64,000 nucleotides of DNA from Arthrobacter sp. YD4 (GTDB lineage: Bacteria > Actinomycetota > Actinomycetes > Actinomycetales > Micrococcaceae): the NCBI RefSeq assembly GCF_030410515.1, contig NZ_JAUHHD010000002.1, positions 413,419-477,418 of the forward strand. Reading direction: 5' to 3'. Both the position numbers and the translations under genes were made by a program. Under the pieces are notes generated by a model. The model had not been told where the DNA came from. It saw nothing but the letters and a program-made list of their open reading frames with translations, and searched no databases. Below, one piece after another: positions 8,276-16,575 of the stretch. The stretch's first letter is position 1. Every line of letters starts with the position of its first letter.

Positions 8276-9261
8276 GCCGGCCCGGGCCCGCGGACACCGG
8301 TCCGCTGGTGGCCGGCGAACGGCCCGACCCCGTCCCCGGCCGGGGCGAGGTACTGGTCCGGGTGCGTGTCTGCGGCGTGTGCCGGACCGACCTGCACCTG
8401 GCCGAGGGGGACCTGCCCCCGCGGCGGCCCGGCGTGGTGCCCGGGCATGAGATGGTGGGCGACGTCGTTGCGTCCGGGCCCGGGGCGGACCGGTTCCAGC
8501 CCGGCGAGCGCGTGGGGGTCGCCTGGCTCGGGGGCACCTGCCGGGTGTGCCGGTTCTGCGTCCGCGGGCAGGAGAACCTCTGCCTAACGCCCACCTTCAC
8601 GGGCTGGGACCGCGACGGCGGCTACGCGGAACTGGTGACCGTGGCCCAGGATTTCGCCTACCGGCTCCCCGAATCCTTCCGGGACGAGGAGGCCGCCCCG
8701 CTGCTGTGCGCCGGGATCATCGGCTACCGGGCCCTGCTGCGGGCCGACCTTCCCGTGGGCGGCCGGCTCGGCATCTACGGCTTCGGTGCCTCCGCCCACC
8801 TTGCCGCGCAGGTGGCCCTCTACCGGGGAGCCAGCGTCTATGTGATGACCCGCTCCCCCGCGGCCCGCGCCCTGGCGTTGGAGCTGGGCGCCGTGTTCGC
8901 CGGCGACGCGGACGAGCCGCCCCCGGATCCACTCGATTCGGCCATCCTGTTCGCGCCGGTGGGAACCCTGGTGCCGCCGGCTCTGCGGGCGCTGGACCGC
9001 GGCGGCACGCTGGCCGTCGCCGGCATCCACCTCAGCGACATCCCCGCCCTGGACTACGCCGCCGAGCTCTTCCAGGAACGGCAGTTGCGCAGCGTCACCG
9101 CCAACACCCGGGCCGACGGGGAGGAGTTCCTCCGGATCGCCGCGGAGATCCCGCTCCGGCCCAGCACCACCGCCTACCCGTTCGAGGAAGCCGGCCGGGC
9201 CCTCCGGGACCTGGCCGCGGACCGGGTGACCGGCGCCGCCGTCATTCGGGTGAGGGACTGA
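8257..9261 (+). CDS. Zinc-dependent alcohol dehydrogenase
   Basis: A 334-residue medium-chain dehydrogenase with both zinc sites. CGVCRTD (catalytic Cys near residue 41) and PGHEMVG (His-Glu near 65) form the catalytic site. A structural four-Cys lobe, [17 protein letters not shown] (about 91-108), follows. The Rossmann region is [16 protein letters not shown] (about 171-186), a GxGxxxH variant seen in the AdhA-like single-subunit branch. The expected reaction is NAD(P)-dependent alcohol/aldehyde interconversion. It overlaps the Usp gene by 19 bases and shares its promoter. Zinc dehydrogenases of this branch accompany Usp genes in streptomycete DevR-type clusters, consistent with redox balancing at low oxygen. 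Confidence 0.88.
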   Translation: MRAWWVGRPGPADTGPLVAGERPDPVPGRGEVLVRVRVCGVCRTDLHLAEGDLPPRRPGVVPGHEMVGDVVASGPGADRFQPGERVGVAWLGGTCRVCRFCVRGQENLCLTPTFTGWDRDGGYAELVTVAQDFAYRLPESFRDEEAAPLLCAGIIGYRALLRADLPVGGRLGIYGFGASAHLAAQVALYRGASVYVMTRSPAARALALELGAVFAGDADEPPPDPLDSAILFAPVGTLVPPALRALDRGGTLAVAGIHLSDIPALDYAAELFQERQLRSVTANTRADGEEFLRIAAEIPLRPSTTAYPFEEAGRALRDLAADRVTGAAVIRVRD

Positions 9262-9292
9262 GTTTCATACGTGGCGCACCGGGTGCCCGGCG

Positions 9293-12200
9293 TCAGGGCC
9301 CCGCCCGGAACTCGTGCCGCTGCCCGGCCTGCAGGAACACCTCCTGCTGCCCCACCCGGACCAGCACCGGCGCGGCGTCGCCCGGGGCGGCGGTGACGGC
9401 CAGCCGCCCCGGTTCCAGGTGCACCGCCAGCAGCTGGTCCCGGTAGCGGACCTTAAAGCCGAGCCGGCGCAGCTCGACCGGCAGCCGGGGCGTGAAGGTC
9501 AGCGCGTCGCGGGTGATCCGGAGGCCCGCGAAGCTGCGCTGGACGACGTCGATGGTTCCCGCCATCGCACCCAGGTGGATGCCCGAGCTGGTGGTGCCGC
9601 CCTGGGTGTCGTCGAGGTCGGCGTCGAGCGCCTCACGGAAGGTGGCCCAGGCCTGCTCCGGGTCCCGCTGGGCCAAAACCGAGGCGTGCGCCACCCGGCT
9701 GAGGGTGGAGCCATGCGCGGTGCGGGCCAGGTAGTAGTCCACGGTGGCGGCCAACTGCTCCGGGGTGACCGGGTAACCGAGCCGGGCCAGGAACCCGGTG
9801 AGCTGGTCCTCGCCCAGGACGTAGAAGAGCATCAGCACGTCAGCCTGCTTGGCCAGCCGGTAGCGGTTGGGACTGTCCCCCTCCGCCTCGAGGATCAGGT
9901 CCAGGCGTTCGATGTTCCGGTAGCGGCGGCGGTACCCGGCCCAGTCCAGCTCCCGGAGCTCGCCATAGCCGGCGAACTGGCTGATGATGCCCTCGCCGTG
10001 GAAGGGCACGAACATCCGCCGGCTCAGCCGCGCCCACCGGGTGATCTCCGCCGTCGTGATCCCCAGCCGGGCCTTCAGGTCCTCCATGTCAAAGCCCCTG
10101 ACCGAGCGCATAATCCATTCGGCCTGGTCGAAGACCCAGGCGGCCATGACGTTGGTGTAGGCGTTGTCCGCCAGGCCCGCGTCCGGGTGCTCCGGGGGGC
10201 CGGTGTGGTACTCGTCCGGGCCCATGACGCCGCGCAGGTGGAAGCGGTCGTCCGCGGGGTCGTGCTCGGCCATCGACGCGAACAGCCGGGCCACCTCCAC
10301 GATCAGTTCGGCGCCGTGCTGGGTCAGCCAGCCGCGGTCCTGGGTGGCCTCGAAGTACTGCCAAGCGTTGTAGGCCACGGCCAGCCCCACGTGCCGCTGC
10401 CGGTGGGAGTAGTCCGGCAGCCAGTGGCCCGACAGCCTGTTGTACAGCAGGCTGGGGGTCTGTTCGGTGCCGTCGCTGCCGCTCTGCCAGGGGAACAGGG
10501 CGCCGGAAAGGCCAGCCGCCCGGGCCGCGTCCCGCGCCGTCCCCAGCCGGCGCCACCGGTAGTCCAGCAACTCGCGGGCCGAGGACGGCAGCCGCGAGTT
10601 CAGCACCGGCAGGACGAAGAGCTCGTCCCAGAAGACGTGCCCCCGGTAGCCCTCCCCGTGCAGGCCGCGGGCCGGGACGCCGGCGTCCAGCTCGGCGGTG
10701 TGCAGGGTGAGGGTCTGCAGCACGTGGAAGACGTGCAGGTTGAGGATCAGCTGGGCCTGGGAGGGGGCATCCGAGTCGATGATGAACGGGGCCAGCAGCA
10801 GGGACCAGGCCCGCTCGTGGTCGGCCAGCAGCTGGTCGAAGATGCCGGCGCGGGCCAGCACCGCCTGCGCTCCCGCCAGCGGCGAGGACACCGCATGGTC
10901 CCGGGAGGTGGCCACCGCAACGGTCTTGGTGACCGTGACCGGGGCTCCCTCCCCCACGGCGGCCTCCAGGCGGTGGGCGTAGAGGCCGGCGGACTGGTGG
11001 TAGGCGGTGTTCGCCGGGCCGGAGGCCTCGGTGCGCAGGGCCAGCGCGATCCCGATCCGGCTGCGGCTGGTGCGGACCTGCACGTCGAGGCCGACGGCGC
11101 CCGGGCCGGGTGCGTTGGCGGGGTTTTCCACCGCCTGCACCCCGGTCAGGTGGCGCTGGGCGAGGCCGGCGTCCTCGGGGACGTTGGCGTTGCGCACCGC
11201 GGTGTCGCAGCCGCTGCTGATGCTGATCCGGCCGCTCCAGCCCTCCGCGCTGATAACGGTCTCCAGGGCCGCGAGGTGCGGTTCGGCCATCGACACCAGC
11301 CTCCGCTGCACCACCCGCAGCCGCCGCCCGGCGTCGTCCTCCAGCTCCGCCTCCCGGGTCAGCAGCGCGCGTTTCAGGTCCAGGGTGCGCCGTTCCCGGC
11401 GCAGCCGCAGCCCGCCCTCCGACCACCACGGCCCGTCCTCGATCCGCAGGTCCAGGTGCAGCCAGTCCGGGATGTTCACCATGTGCTCGTCCGTGGTCCG
11501 CTGGCCCTCCACCGTGCTGGTGAGCCGGTTGTACACGCCGGCCAGGTAGCTCCCAGGGTAGTGGATGGGGCCGGCGCGCTGTTCCGGGGCCGTCCCGCGG
11601 GTGGCCAGGTAGCCGTTGCCCAGGGTGGTCAGCGCTTCCCGGTGCCCCTCGTGCGCCGGGTCGAAGCCCTCGTAGACCAAGAGCCAGGGGTGGGTGATGA
11701 CCAGGCCGATGTCCAGTTCGCTGACGTCCTCCACCACGATGTGCGCGCCGGCGGCCTCCAGAGCCGCGCGGTGGCCGTCCCGGTCGATGCCGACCACCAG
11801 CCCGAAGCCGCCCCGGCGTCCCGCCCGCACCCCGGCCACCGAGGCTTCGATCACCATGGCCCGGCGGGGCGGGATGTCCAGCTTCCGGACCGCCTCCAGC
11901 GGGAGGGCGGGGGCGGGTTTGCCGGGCAGGCCCCGGTGCGCGGCGGTCTGCCCGTCGGCGATCTGGTCGAAGGCGCCGTCGAGTCCGACGGCGGCGAGCA
12001 GCGGCGCCGCGTGCGGGGCGGAGGTGGCCAGCAGCACCGGGACGCGACCGGCCCGGAGCCGTTCCAGCAGGGCGACGGAGCCGGGGTAGGCCCGTGGCGG
12101 GTCGGCCGCCAGCGCCGCGGCGAAGAGCTCGTCCTGCCTGGCGCCCAGCCCCGCCGCCGTCCACTCCCCCGGCGGGTCGGCGGGGTGTCCGGCCGGCAGC

Positions 12201-12457
12201 GCCGCACCGCGGGAGGCCAGGAAGTCCGCCACCCCCTCGGCGGGGGTTCGGCCGTCCAGGTAAGCGGTGAAGTCGGCGGGGGTAGGCGGGCCGCGCCGGG
12301 CGGTGGCCGGCAGCCGGGGGTCACGCAGGACCTCGTCCAGCAGGATCCGCCAGGCCGCGGCGCGTTGTTCGGCGGTATCCAGCAGCACGCCGTCGAGTTC
12401 GAAGACGACGGCGTCCACCGGCGCCAGTGCTGCGGCGACTGTGGGCGAGACCGTCAT
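9293..12457 (-). CDS. HAD (beta-phosphoglucomutase-like) / GH65 phosphorylase fusion
   Basis: A 1054-residue fusion. Residues 1-250 are a HAD beta-phosphoglucomutase-like domain. Residues 255-1054 are a GH65 domain: an N-terminal beta-sandwich, an (alpha/alpha)6 barrel with the general-acid Glu in GVMGPDEYHTG, a phosphate-loop-like HGSTLS segment, and a C-terminal beta-sheet cap. GH65 enzymes phosphorolyse maltose, trehalose or kojibiose to beta-glucose-1-phosphate, which a beta-PGM would isomerise. Here the HAD nucleophile is altered: motif I reads FELDGV (Glu20) instead of FDLDGV, so mutase activity is doubtful. The closest described architecture is mycobacterial OtsB1 (Rv2006), a DosR-regulon HAD/GH65 protein. 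It converges with the alcohol dehydrogenase; a separate unfused pair lies at 54299-57432. Confidence 0.85.
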   Translation of the reverse strand: MTVSPTVAAALAPVDAVVFELDGVLLDTAEQRAAAWRILLDEVLRDPRLPATARRGPPTPADFTAYLDGRTPAEGVADFLASRGAALPAGHPADPPGEWTAAGLGARQDELFAAALAADPPRAYPGSVALLERLRAGRVPVLLATSAPHAAPLLAAVGLDGAFDQIADGQTAAHRGLPGKPAPALPLEAVRKLDIPPRRAMVIEASVAGVRAGRRGGFGLVVGIDRDGHRAALEAAGAHIVVEDVSELDIGLVITHPWLLVYEGFDPAHEGHREALTTLGNGYLATRGTAPEQRAGPIHYPGSYLAGVYNRLTSTVEGQRTTDEHMVNIPDWLHLDLRIEDGPWWSEGGLRLRRERRTLDLKRALLTREAELEDDAGRRLRVVQRRLVSMAEPHLAALETVISAEGWSGRISISSGCDTAVRNANVPEDAGLAQRHLTGVQAVENPANAPGPGAVGLDVQVRTSRSRIGIALALRTEASGPANTAYHQSAGLYAHRLEAAVGEGAPVTVTKTVAVATSRDHAVSSPLAGAQAVLARAGIFDQLLADHERAWSLLLAPFIIDSDAPSQAQLILNLHVFHVLQTLTLHTAELDAGVPARGLHGEGYRGHVFWDELFVLPVLNSRLPSSARELLDYRWRRLGTARDAARAAGLSGALFPWQSGSDGTEQTPSLLYNRLSGHWLPDYSHRQRHVGLAVAYNAWQYFEATQDRGWLTQHGAELIVEVARLFASMAEHDPADDRFHLRGVMGPDEYHTGPPEHPDAGLADNAYTNVMAAWVFDQAEWIMRSVRGFDMEDLKARLGITTAEITRWARLSRRMFVPFHGEGIISQFAGYGELRELDWAGYRRRYRNIERLDLILEAEGDSPNRYRLAKQADVLMLFYVLGEDQLTGFLARLGYPVTPEQLAATVDYYLARTAHGSTLSRVAHASVLAQRDPEQAWATFREALDADLDDTQGGTTSSGIHLGAMAGTIDVVQRSFAGLRITRDALTFTPRLPVELRRLGFKVRYRDQLLAVHLEPGRLAVTAAPGDAAPVLVRVGQQEVFLQAGQRHEFRAGP

Positions 12458-12531
12458 GCGTTATTCGTACCAGCCTTCCCGGGCGTGCGACAGGCCCGCG
12501 TCACGGTCAGCGGTGCACCTCATCGGCACCG

Positions 12532-13539
12532 TCAGCGGAGGAGGGCATCGAGGGTGGTGAAGCCGTAGCCCGCCGCCCGGAGCCGCGCGATCAACTGCGG
12601 CAGGGCGTCGGCGTCGAGGGTGCTGCCGTCGTCGGGGTTGGAGCCGATGTGCATCAGGACAATCTCGCCGGGGCGCAGCCCGGCGAGGGTCCGGTCCAGC
12701 ACGGTCTGGACGCTGATGCCGCCGCTGGTTCCCTTCCAGCCCAGCGTGTCCACGGTCCAGCGGACCGCGACGTAGCCCAGGGCGTTGACGGCGGCGATGG
12801 TGCGCGCGTCCCGCTCGCCAAAAGGGAACCGGAACAGCGGCCGGGCGGTCCCGCCGGCGGCGCTGATGGCGGCCTCCGCGCCGGCGAGCTGCTGGGCGAT
12901 CTGGGCGTCGGTCAGGCCGGTGAAGCCGGGGTGGGTCATCGAGTGGTTGCCGATCCGGTGCCCTCCGGCCACGATCGCGGCCACCCACGCCGGATTGCCG
13001 GACGCCCACGCGCCGGTGAGGAAGAACGTCCCCCGCACACCCGTCGCGGAGAGGGTCTGCAGGATGCTGGGCAGCCCGGCGGAGTTGGCCCCGGCGTCGA
13101 AGGTCAGGGCGACCACCGGCCCGGCGCCGGGGATGACCTCGACGTCGGCGCCCCGGAGCGCGGCCGGAAACGGGTCCGCGGGCGGGGCGGGCGGTTGCGG
13201 TGGCACAGGTGCCGGTTCGGGCGGGGCGGAAGGCTGGGGTGCCGGTGGCGCGGGAGGTACGGGCGGCGCGGGTGGCTCCGCGGCGGGCGGCGCCGGTACG
13301 CCCGGCTCAGGCGCGGACGACGACGCGGCCGGCGACGGGGTCGCCGTCGTCGTGGCTGCGGAGGGCGACGACGAGGACGACGGCGGCACGGACAGTGTGG
13401 CCGGGGATCCGCCCTGCGGGCCCGAACCCCGCGGCCCCGAGGCCAGCAGCACCGCTCCGGCCACCGCGGCCGCCACGAGCAGGACGGCGAGCACCGCCGC
13501 CAGGAGCCGGCGCTGACCGCCGGCGGGGATCGACCACAT
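12532..13539 (-). CDS. Polysaccharide deacetylase (NodB domain), membrane-anchored
   Basis: A 335-residue protein: short basic N-terminus, one transmembrane/signal-anchor helix (residues about 11-32), a Ser/Pro/Ala-rich linker to residue 130, then an extracytoplasmic NodB domain. Motifs are ALTFDAG (motif 1), NHSMTH (motif 2, the HxxxH metal ligands), RFPFGERD (motif 3), DTLGWKG (motif 4) and IVLMHIG (motif 5). Motif 1 has Ala where classical TFDDG enzymes have the metal-binding second Asp. The expected role is deacetylation of peptidoglycan or a surface N-acetyl sugar. It is divergent from the metal ATPase, with a DevR-like box in the shared 141-base gap. Confidence 0.85.
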   Translation of the reverse strand: MWSIPAGGQRRLLAAVLAVLLVAAAVAGAVLLASGPRGSGPQGGSPATLSVPPSSSSSPSAATTTATPSPAASSSAPEPGVPAPPAAEPPAPPVPPAPPAPQPSAPPEPAPVPPQPPAPPADPFPAALRGADVEVIPGAGPVVALTFDAGANSAGLPSILQTLSATGVRGTFFLTGAWASGNPAWVAAIVAGGHRIGNHSMTHPGFTGLTDAQIAQQLAGAEAAISAAGGTARPLFRFPFGERDARTIAAVNALGYVAVRWTVDTLGWKGTSGGISVQTVLDRTLAGLRPGEIVLMHIGSNPDDGSTLDADALPQLIARLRAAGYGFTTLDALLR

Positions 13540-13572
13540 GCCCCACCGTGACCCCGGATCCGCTGCCCGGGA

Positions 13573-13589
13573 TAGGGCTCAAAGACCCC
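13573..13589. promoter_or_regulatory. DevR/DosR-like box in the deacetylase/metal-ATPase divergent gap
   Basis: TAGGGCTCAAAGACCCC, matching the box at 24701 at 14 of 17 positions. It lies 34 bases upstream of the deacetylase start (minus strand) and 92 upstream of the ATPase start (plus strand). The second distance matches the spacing of the other boxes to their genes, so the ATPase is the more likely target. Confidence 0.5.
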
Positions 13590-13680
13590 TCCAACGGCCC
13601 CGGAAACCCGCCGTCCCCGGGCAGTAGGATGCTGGAAGAGGCACATCCCGGAATCGGCGCTGAGGCAAGGCAGGACCCCC

Positions 13681-15594
13681 GTGAAAACTCTCTTCCGGTA
13701 CCCGCTGGTGGCAGGCACCCTGGCCGTCCTGCTGGCCGTGATCCTGCTGCTGGTGTCCGGCCAGGAGGGCATCGCCCGCTGGACTGCCAGCCTCTACGCC
13801 CTGGCCGTCGCCGCGTACCTGGCGGTGGGCATGGTCCGCCGGCTGATGGGCGGCACCTGGGGCATCGACATTCTGGCCGTGACCGCGATCGTCAGCACCG
13901 TGCTGGTGGGCGAGTTCGTCGCCTCCATGATCATTGTGCTGATGATGGCCGGCGGCACGGCGCTGGAGGACTTCGCGGCGGGCCGGGCCAAGGCGGAACT
14001 GACCGCGCTCCTCGAACGCGTCCCGCAAACGGCGCACCGCGAGCGCGCCGGTGTGGCGGCGGACGGCACCCACGGTGACGGCAGCCTGGCCGACGGCCAG
14101 CACGAGGATGTGGCCGCCACCGACGTACGGATCGGCGACATCCTGCTGGTCCGCCCCGGCGAGGTGGTGCCTCTGGACGGGGTCCTGCTTTCCGACTCCG
14201 GCACCTTCGACGAATCGTCCCTCACCGGAGAGAGCCTGCCCGTTGAACGGGCGGCCGGGGAGAACCTGATGAGCGGGTCGCTGAACGGGGAGGCGGCAGT
14301 CCGGATGCGGGTCACGGCCCGGATGGAGGACTCCCAGTACAGCCGGATCGTGGCCCTGGTCCGGGAAGCCGCGGAAAGCAAGGCGCCGATGGTCCGGCTG
14401 GCCGACCGCTACGCCGTCCCCTTCACGGGCCTGGCGTACGTGCTGGGCGCCGTCGGCTGGATCATCAGCGGCAGCCCCGCCCGCTTCGCCGAGGTGTTGG
14501 TGGTGGCCACGCCCTGCCCGCTGCTGATCGCCGCGCCGGTGGCCTTCCTGGGCGGGATGAGCCGCGCCGCCCGCGGCGGGATCATCGTCAAGTACGCCGG
14601 GGTGCTGGAGCTGCTGGGCCGGATCCGCACCGCCGCGTTCGACAAGACCGGCACCCTGACCTACGGCCGGCCGGCGCTGGTGGAAATCCGCACCACGGGC
14701 ACCCTGGACGAGGACGAGGTGCTGCGCCTGGCCGCGTCCGCGGAGCAGTACTCCTCCCACGTGCTCGCCGCCTCCGTGATGGACGCCGCGAGGGCCCGGG
14801 TGCTGGGCTTCCACAGCGCCTCCGAGGCCACCGAGTACGCCACGCACGGCGTCCGGGCCCGGCTGGACGGGCGGGACGTGGTGGTGGGGAAACCGAATTT
14901 TGTGGCCGAAGCGGCCGAGGGCGTGGTGGAGACGGATCTGGTGTCCGGGCAGCTGGGCATCTATGTGGGGGTGGACGGAAAATTCGTCGGCTGCCTGGTG
15001 ATGAGCGACCCACTCCGGGACGAGGCGCGCCGCACCCTGGGCGAGCTCCAGCACCTGGGTGTCACGCAGACCGTGATGCTCACCGGCGACGCCCTGGCCA
15101 CCGCCGAGCACATCGCGGACGCGGCCGGCCTCACGGACGTCCGGGCCGAGTGTCTGCCCCCGGACAAGGTGGAAGCGGTGCGGTCCCTGCCGCTGCGGCC
15201 GGTGATGATGGTGGGCGACGGCGTCAACGACGCCCCCGTCCTCGCCGTCGCCGACGTCGGGATCGCGATGGGCGCGCGGGGTTCGACGGCGGCTGGCGAG
15301 TCGGCCGACGTGGTGATCATCCTGGATGACCTGTCCAAGGTGGCCTCGGCAGTACGGATCGGCCAGCGCACCGTGAAAGTGGCGCTGCAGAGCATTTGGA
15401 TCGGCATCGCGATGAGCGTGGCCCTGATGGTGGCGGCCGCCGCGGGCTACGTCCCGGCGATCGCCGGTGCCCTGTCCCAGGAGGTGGTGGACCTCGCCAC
15501 CATCCTGAACGCGCTCCGGGCGCTGAGTGCGGGCGGCACGGGCACGGGCCGGAACCCGGCACCGGGGACGGGCACGGGGACGAAGGGACCGTAG
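13681..15594 (+). CDS. Heavy-metal P1B-type ATPase with TPCP motif
   Basis: A 637-residue P-type ATPase that exports a transition metal, or possibly another cation. It has no N-terminal Cys-rich or HMA metal-binding domain. Two hydrophobic hairpins precede the actuator loop, with SLTGES near residue 180. The membrane metal site reads TPCP (residues 277-280) rather than CPC, SPC or CPH. The phosphorylation site is DKTGT (Asp321), followed by MVGDGVNDAPVLA. Only about one C-terminal hydrophobic helix pair is visible before a Gly/Thr-rich tail. TPC-type pumps have been linked to nickel or iron export, but the metal here is not determined. The start may be GTG at 13681. Confidence 0.85.
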   Translation: MKTLFRYPLVAGTLAVLLAVILLLVSGQEGIARWTASLYALAVAAYLAVGMVRRLMGGTWGIDILAVTAIVSTVLVGEFVASMIIVLMMAGGTALEDFAAGRAKAELTALLERVPQTAHRERAGVAADGTHGDGSLADGQHEDVAATDVRIGDILLVRPGEVVPLDGVLLSDSGTFDESSLTGESLPVERAAGENLMSGSLNGEAAVRMRVTARMEDSQYSRIVALVREAAESKAPMVRLADRYAVPFTGLAYVLGAVGWIISGSPARFAEVLVVATPCPLLIAAPVAFLGGMSRAARGGIIVKYAGVLELLGRIRTAAFDKTGTLTYGRPALVEIRTTGTLDEDEVLRLAASAEQYSSHVLAASVMDAARARVLGFHSASEATEYATHGVRARLDGRDVVVGKPNFVAEAAEGVVETDLVSGQLGIYVGVDGKFVGCLVMSDPLRDEARRTLGELQHLGVTQTVMLTGDALATAEHIADAAGLTDVRAECLPPDKVEAVRSLPLRPVMMVGDGVNDAPVLAVADVGIAMGARGSTAAGESADVVIILDDLSKVASAVRIGQRTVKVALQSIWIGIAMSVALMVAAAAGYVPAIAGALSQEVVDLATILNALRALSAGGTGTGRNPAPGTGTGTKGP

Positions 15595-15607
15595 AAAGCG
15601 CCGGTTA

Positions 15608-16474
15608 TCAGGCGATGGGCTGCGAGGCGGCCCAGGAGGCGAGGAGGCTCAGCCGTTCCGCTGAGGGTGACCCGGGTTCGGCCGAGTAGACAAGGAGCAC
15701 GTGGCCGGGATCGGCCGTGACGGCGAGCTCCTCGTAGGCCAGGGTGAGCTCCCCGACCACCGGGTGCGTAAAGCGTTTGGTCCCCGACCCGTGGGTGCGC
15801 ACGTCATGGGCCCCCCAGAGCCGGCGGAAGACGTCGCTTCGGGTGGACAACTCGCCGACGAGGTCCTGGAGGAGCTTGTTGTGCGGGTCCCGGCCGGCTT
15901 CCGCCCGCATGATCGCCACGCACATGTCGGCGAAGAGGTCCCAATCGGGATAGAAGTCCCTGGAGGCCGGGTCCAGGAATTGGAAGCGGGCGAGGTTGGG
16001 TGTGCGTCCGCCGTCGCCAATCACGGGCGAGTAGAAAGCACGGCCCAGATCGTTGGTGGCCACCATGTCCTGGTGCGCGTTCCGGACAAAGGCGGGACCG
16101 TCGGTGATGGAACGAAGTGCCCATTGGAGGCTCGGGCGCAGGGCGGTATTCCGGGTGATGCCGCGGCGCCGCGAACGGCCCGAGGTGGGAATCCCGTCGG
16201 CGGCCCGGGCCAGGTCAAATAGATGGGCCCTTTCCGTGTCGTTCAGCTGCAGGGCCTCGGAGATGGCGTCCAGCACCGAGGCGGAGGCCCCTGCGATGGT
16301 TCCGCGTTCGAGCTTGGAGTAGTACTCCACGCTGACGCCTGCGAGCATGGCCACCTCCGAGCGGCGCAGTCCCTTGACCCGCCGGTTCGGACCGGAGGGT
16401 ATCCCGGCGAGCTCGGGGGTGAGTTTGGCCCGACGTGACATGAGGTACTCGCGCACCTCGGCTCGATTGTCCAT
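15608..16474 (-). CDS. XRE-family regulator with MmyB-like ligand-binding domain
   Basis: A 288-residue regulator. It has an N-terminal helix-turn-helix (EVAMLAGVSVEYYSKLERG, about residues 40-58). The C-terminal MmyB-like sensor domain begins near residue 105; homologues bind a fatty-acid-like ligand in a PAS-related fold. This type typically sits next to, and represses, oxidoreductase or efflux genes. Here it is divergent from the MFS/cupin/aldo-keto reductase/CMD operon across 101 bases. Its 3' end is 13 bases from that of the convergent metal ATPase gene. Confidence 0.85.
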   Translation of the reverse strand: MDNRAEVREYLMSRRAKLTPELAGIPSGPNRRVKGLRRSEVAMLAGVSVEYYSKLERGTIAGASASVLDAISEALQLNDTERAHLFDLARAADGIPTSGRSRRRGITRNTALRPSLQWALRSITDGPAFVRNAHQDMVATNDLGRAFYSPVIGDGGRTPNLARFQFLDPASRDFYPDWDLFADMCVAIMRAEAGRDPHNKLLQDLVGELSTRSDVFRRLWGAHDVRTHGSGTKRFTHPVVGELTLAYEELAVTADPGHVLLVYSAEPGSPSAERLSLLASWAASQPIA

Positions 16475-16529
16475 GTTTATGACGATACGACGATCCCCGC
16501 GGCGGAGGGATGCCCTGCCCGTACACCTC

Positions 16530-16560
16530 TTGACAGGGACTTCTTCGGCCTGCCGATAAG
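16530..16560 (+). promoter_or_regulatory. Possible promoter of the MFS/cupin operon
   Basis: A consensus -35 TTGACA (16530-16535) is followed 19 bases later by GATAAG (16555-16560), a weak -10, 15 bases before the MFS start. It lies in the gap shared with the MmyB-like regulator. The -35 is convincing; the -10 is not. Confidence 0.35.
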
Positions 16561-16575
16561 GGTTTTGCTGAATAC

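Noticed and set aside
9314..12568. Long plus-strand open frame (over 1000 codons) opposite the HAD-GH65 gene
   Set aside because: It is a mirror frame of a high-GC gene: composition rich in Gly/Arg/Gln/Val/His, no domains, while the minus-strand protein has clear GH65 and HAD motifs. The same reasoning rejects the long frames opposite the MHS transporter, ppsA, the P2 ATPase, the second GH65 and fruA.
16534..16552. Possible DevR-like box (AGGGACTTCTTCGGCCTGC) before the Bcr/CflA operon
   Set aside because: The half-sites are two bases further apart than in the other boxes and it overlaps a TTGACA promoter element. The adjacent MmyB-like regulator already explains control of this operon.
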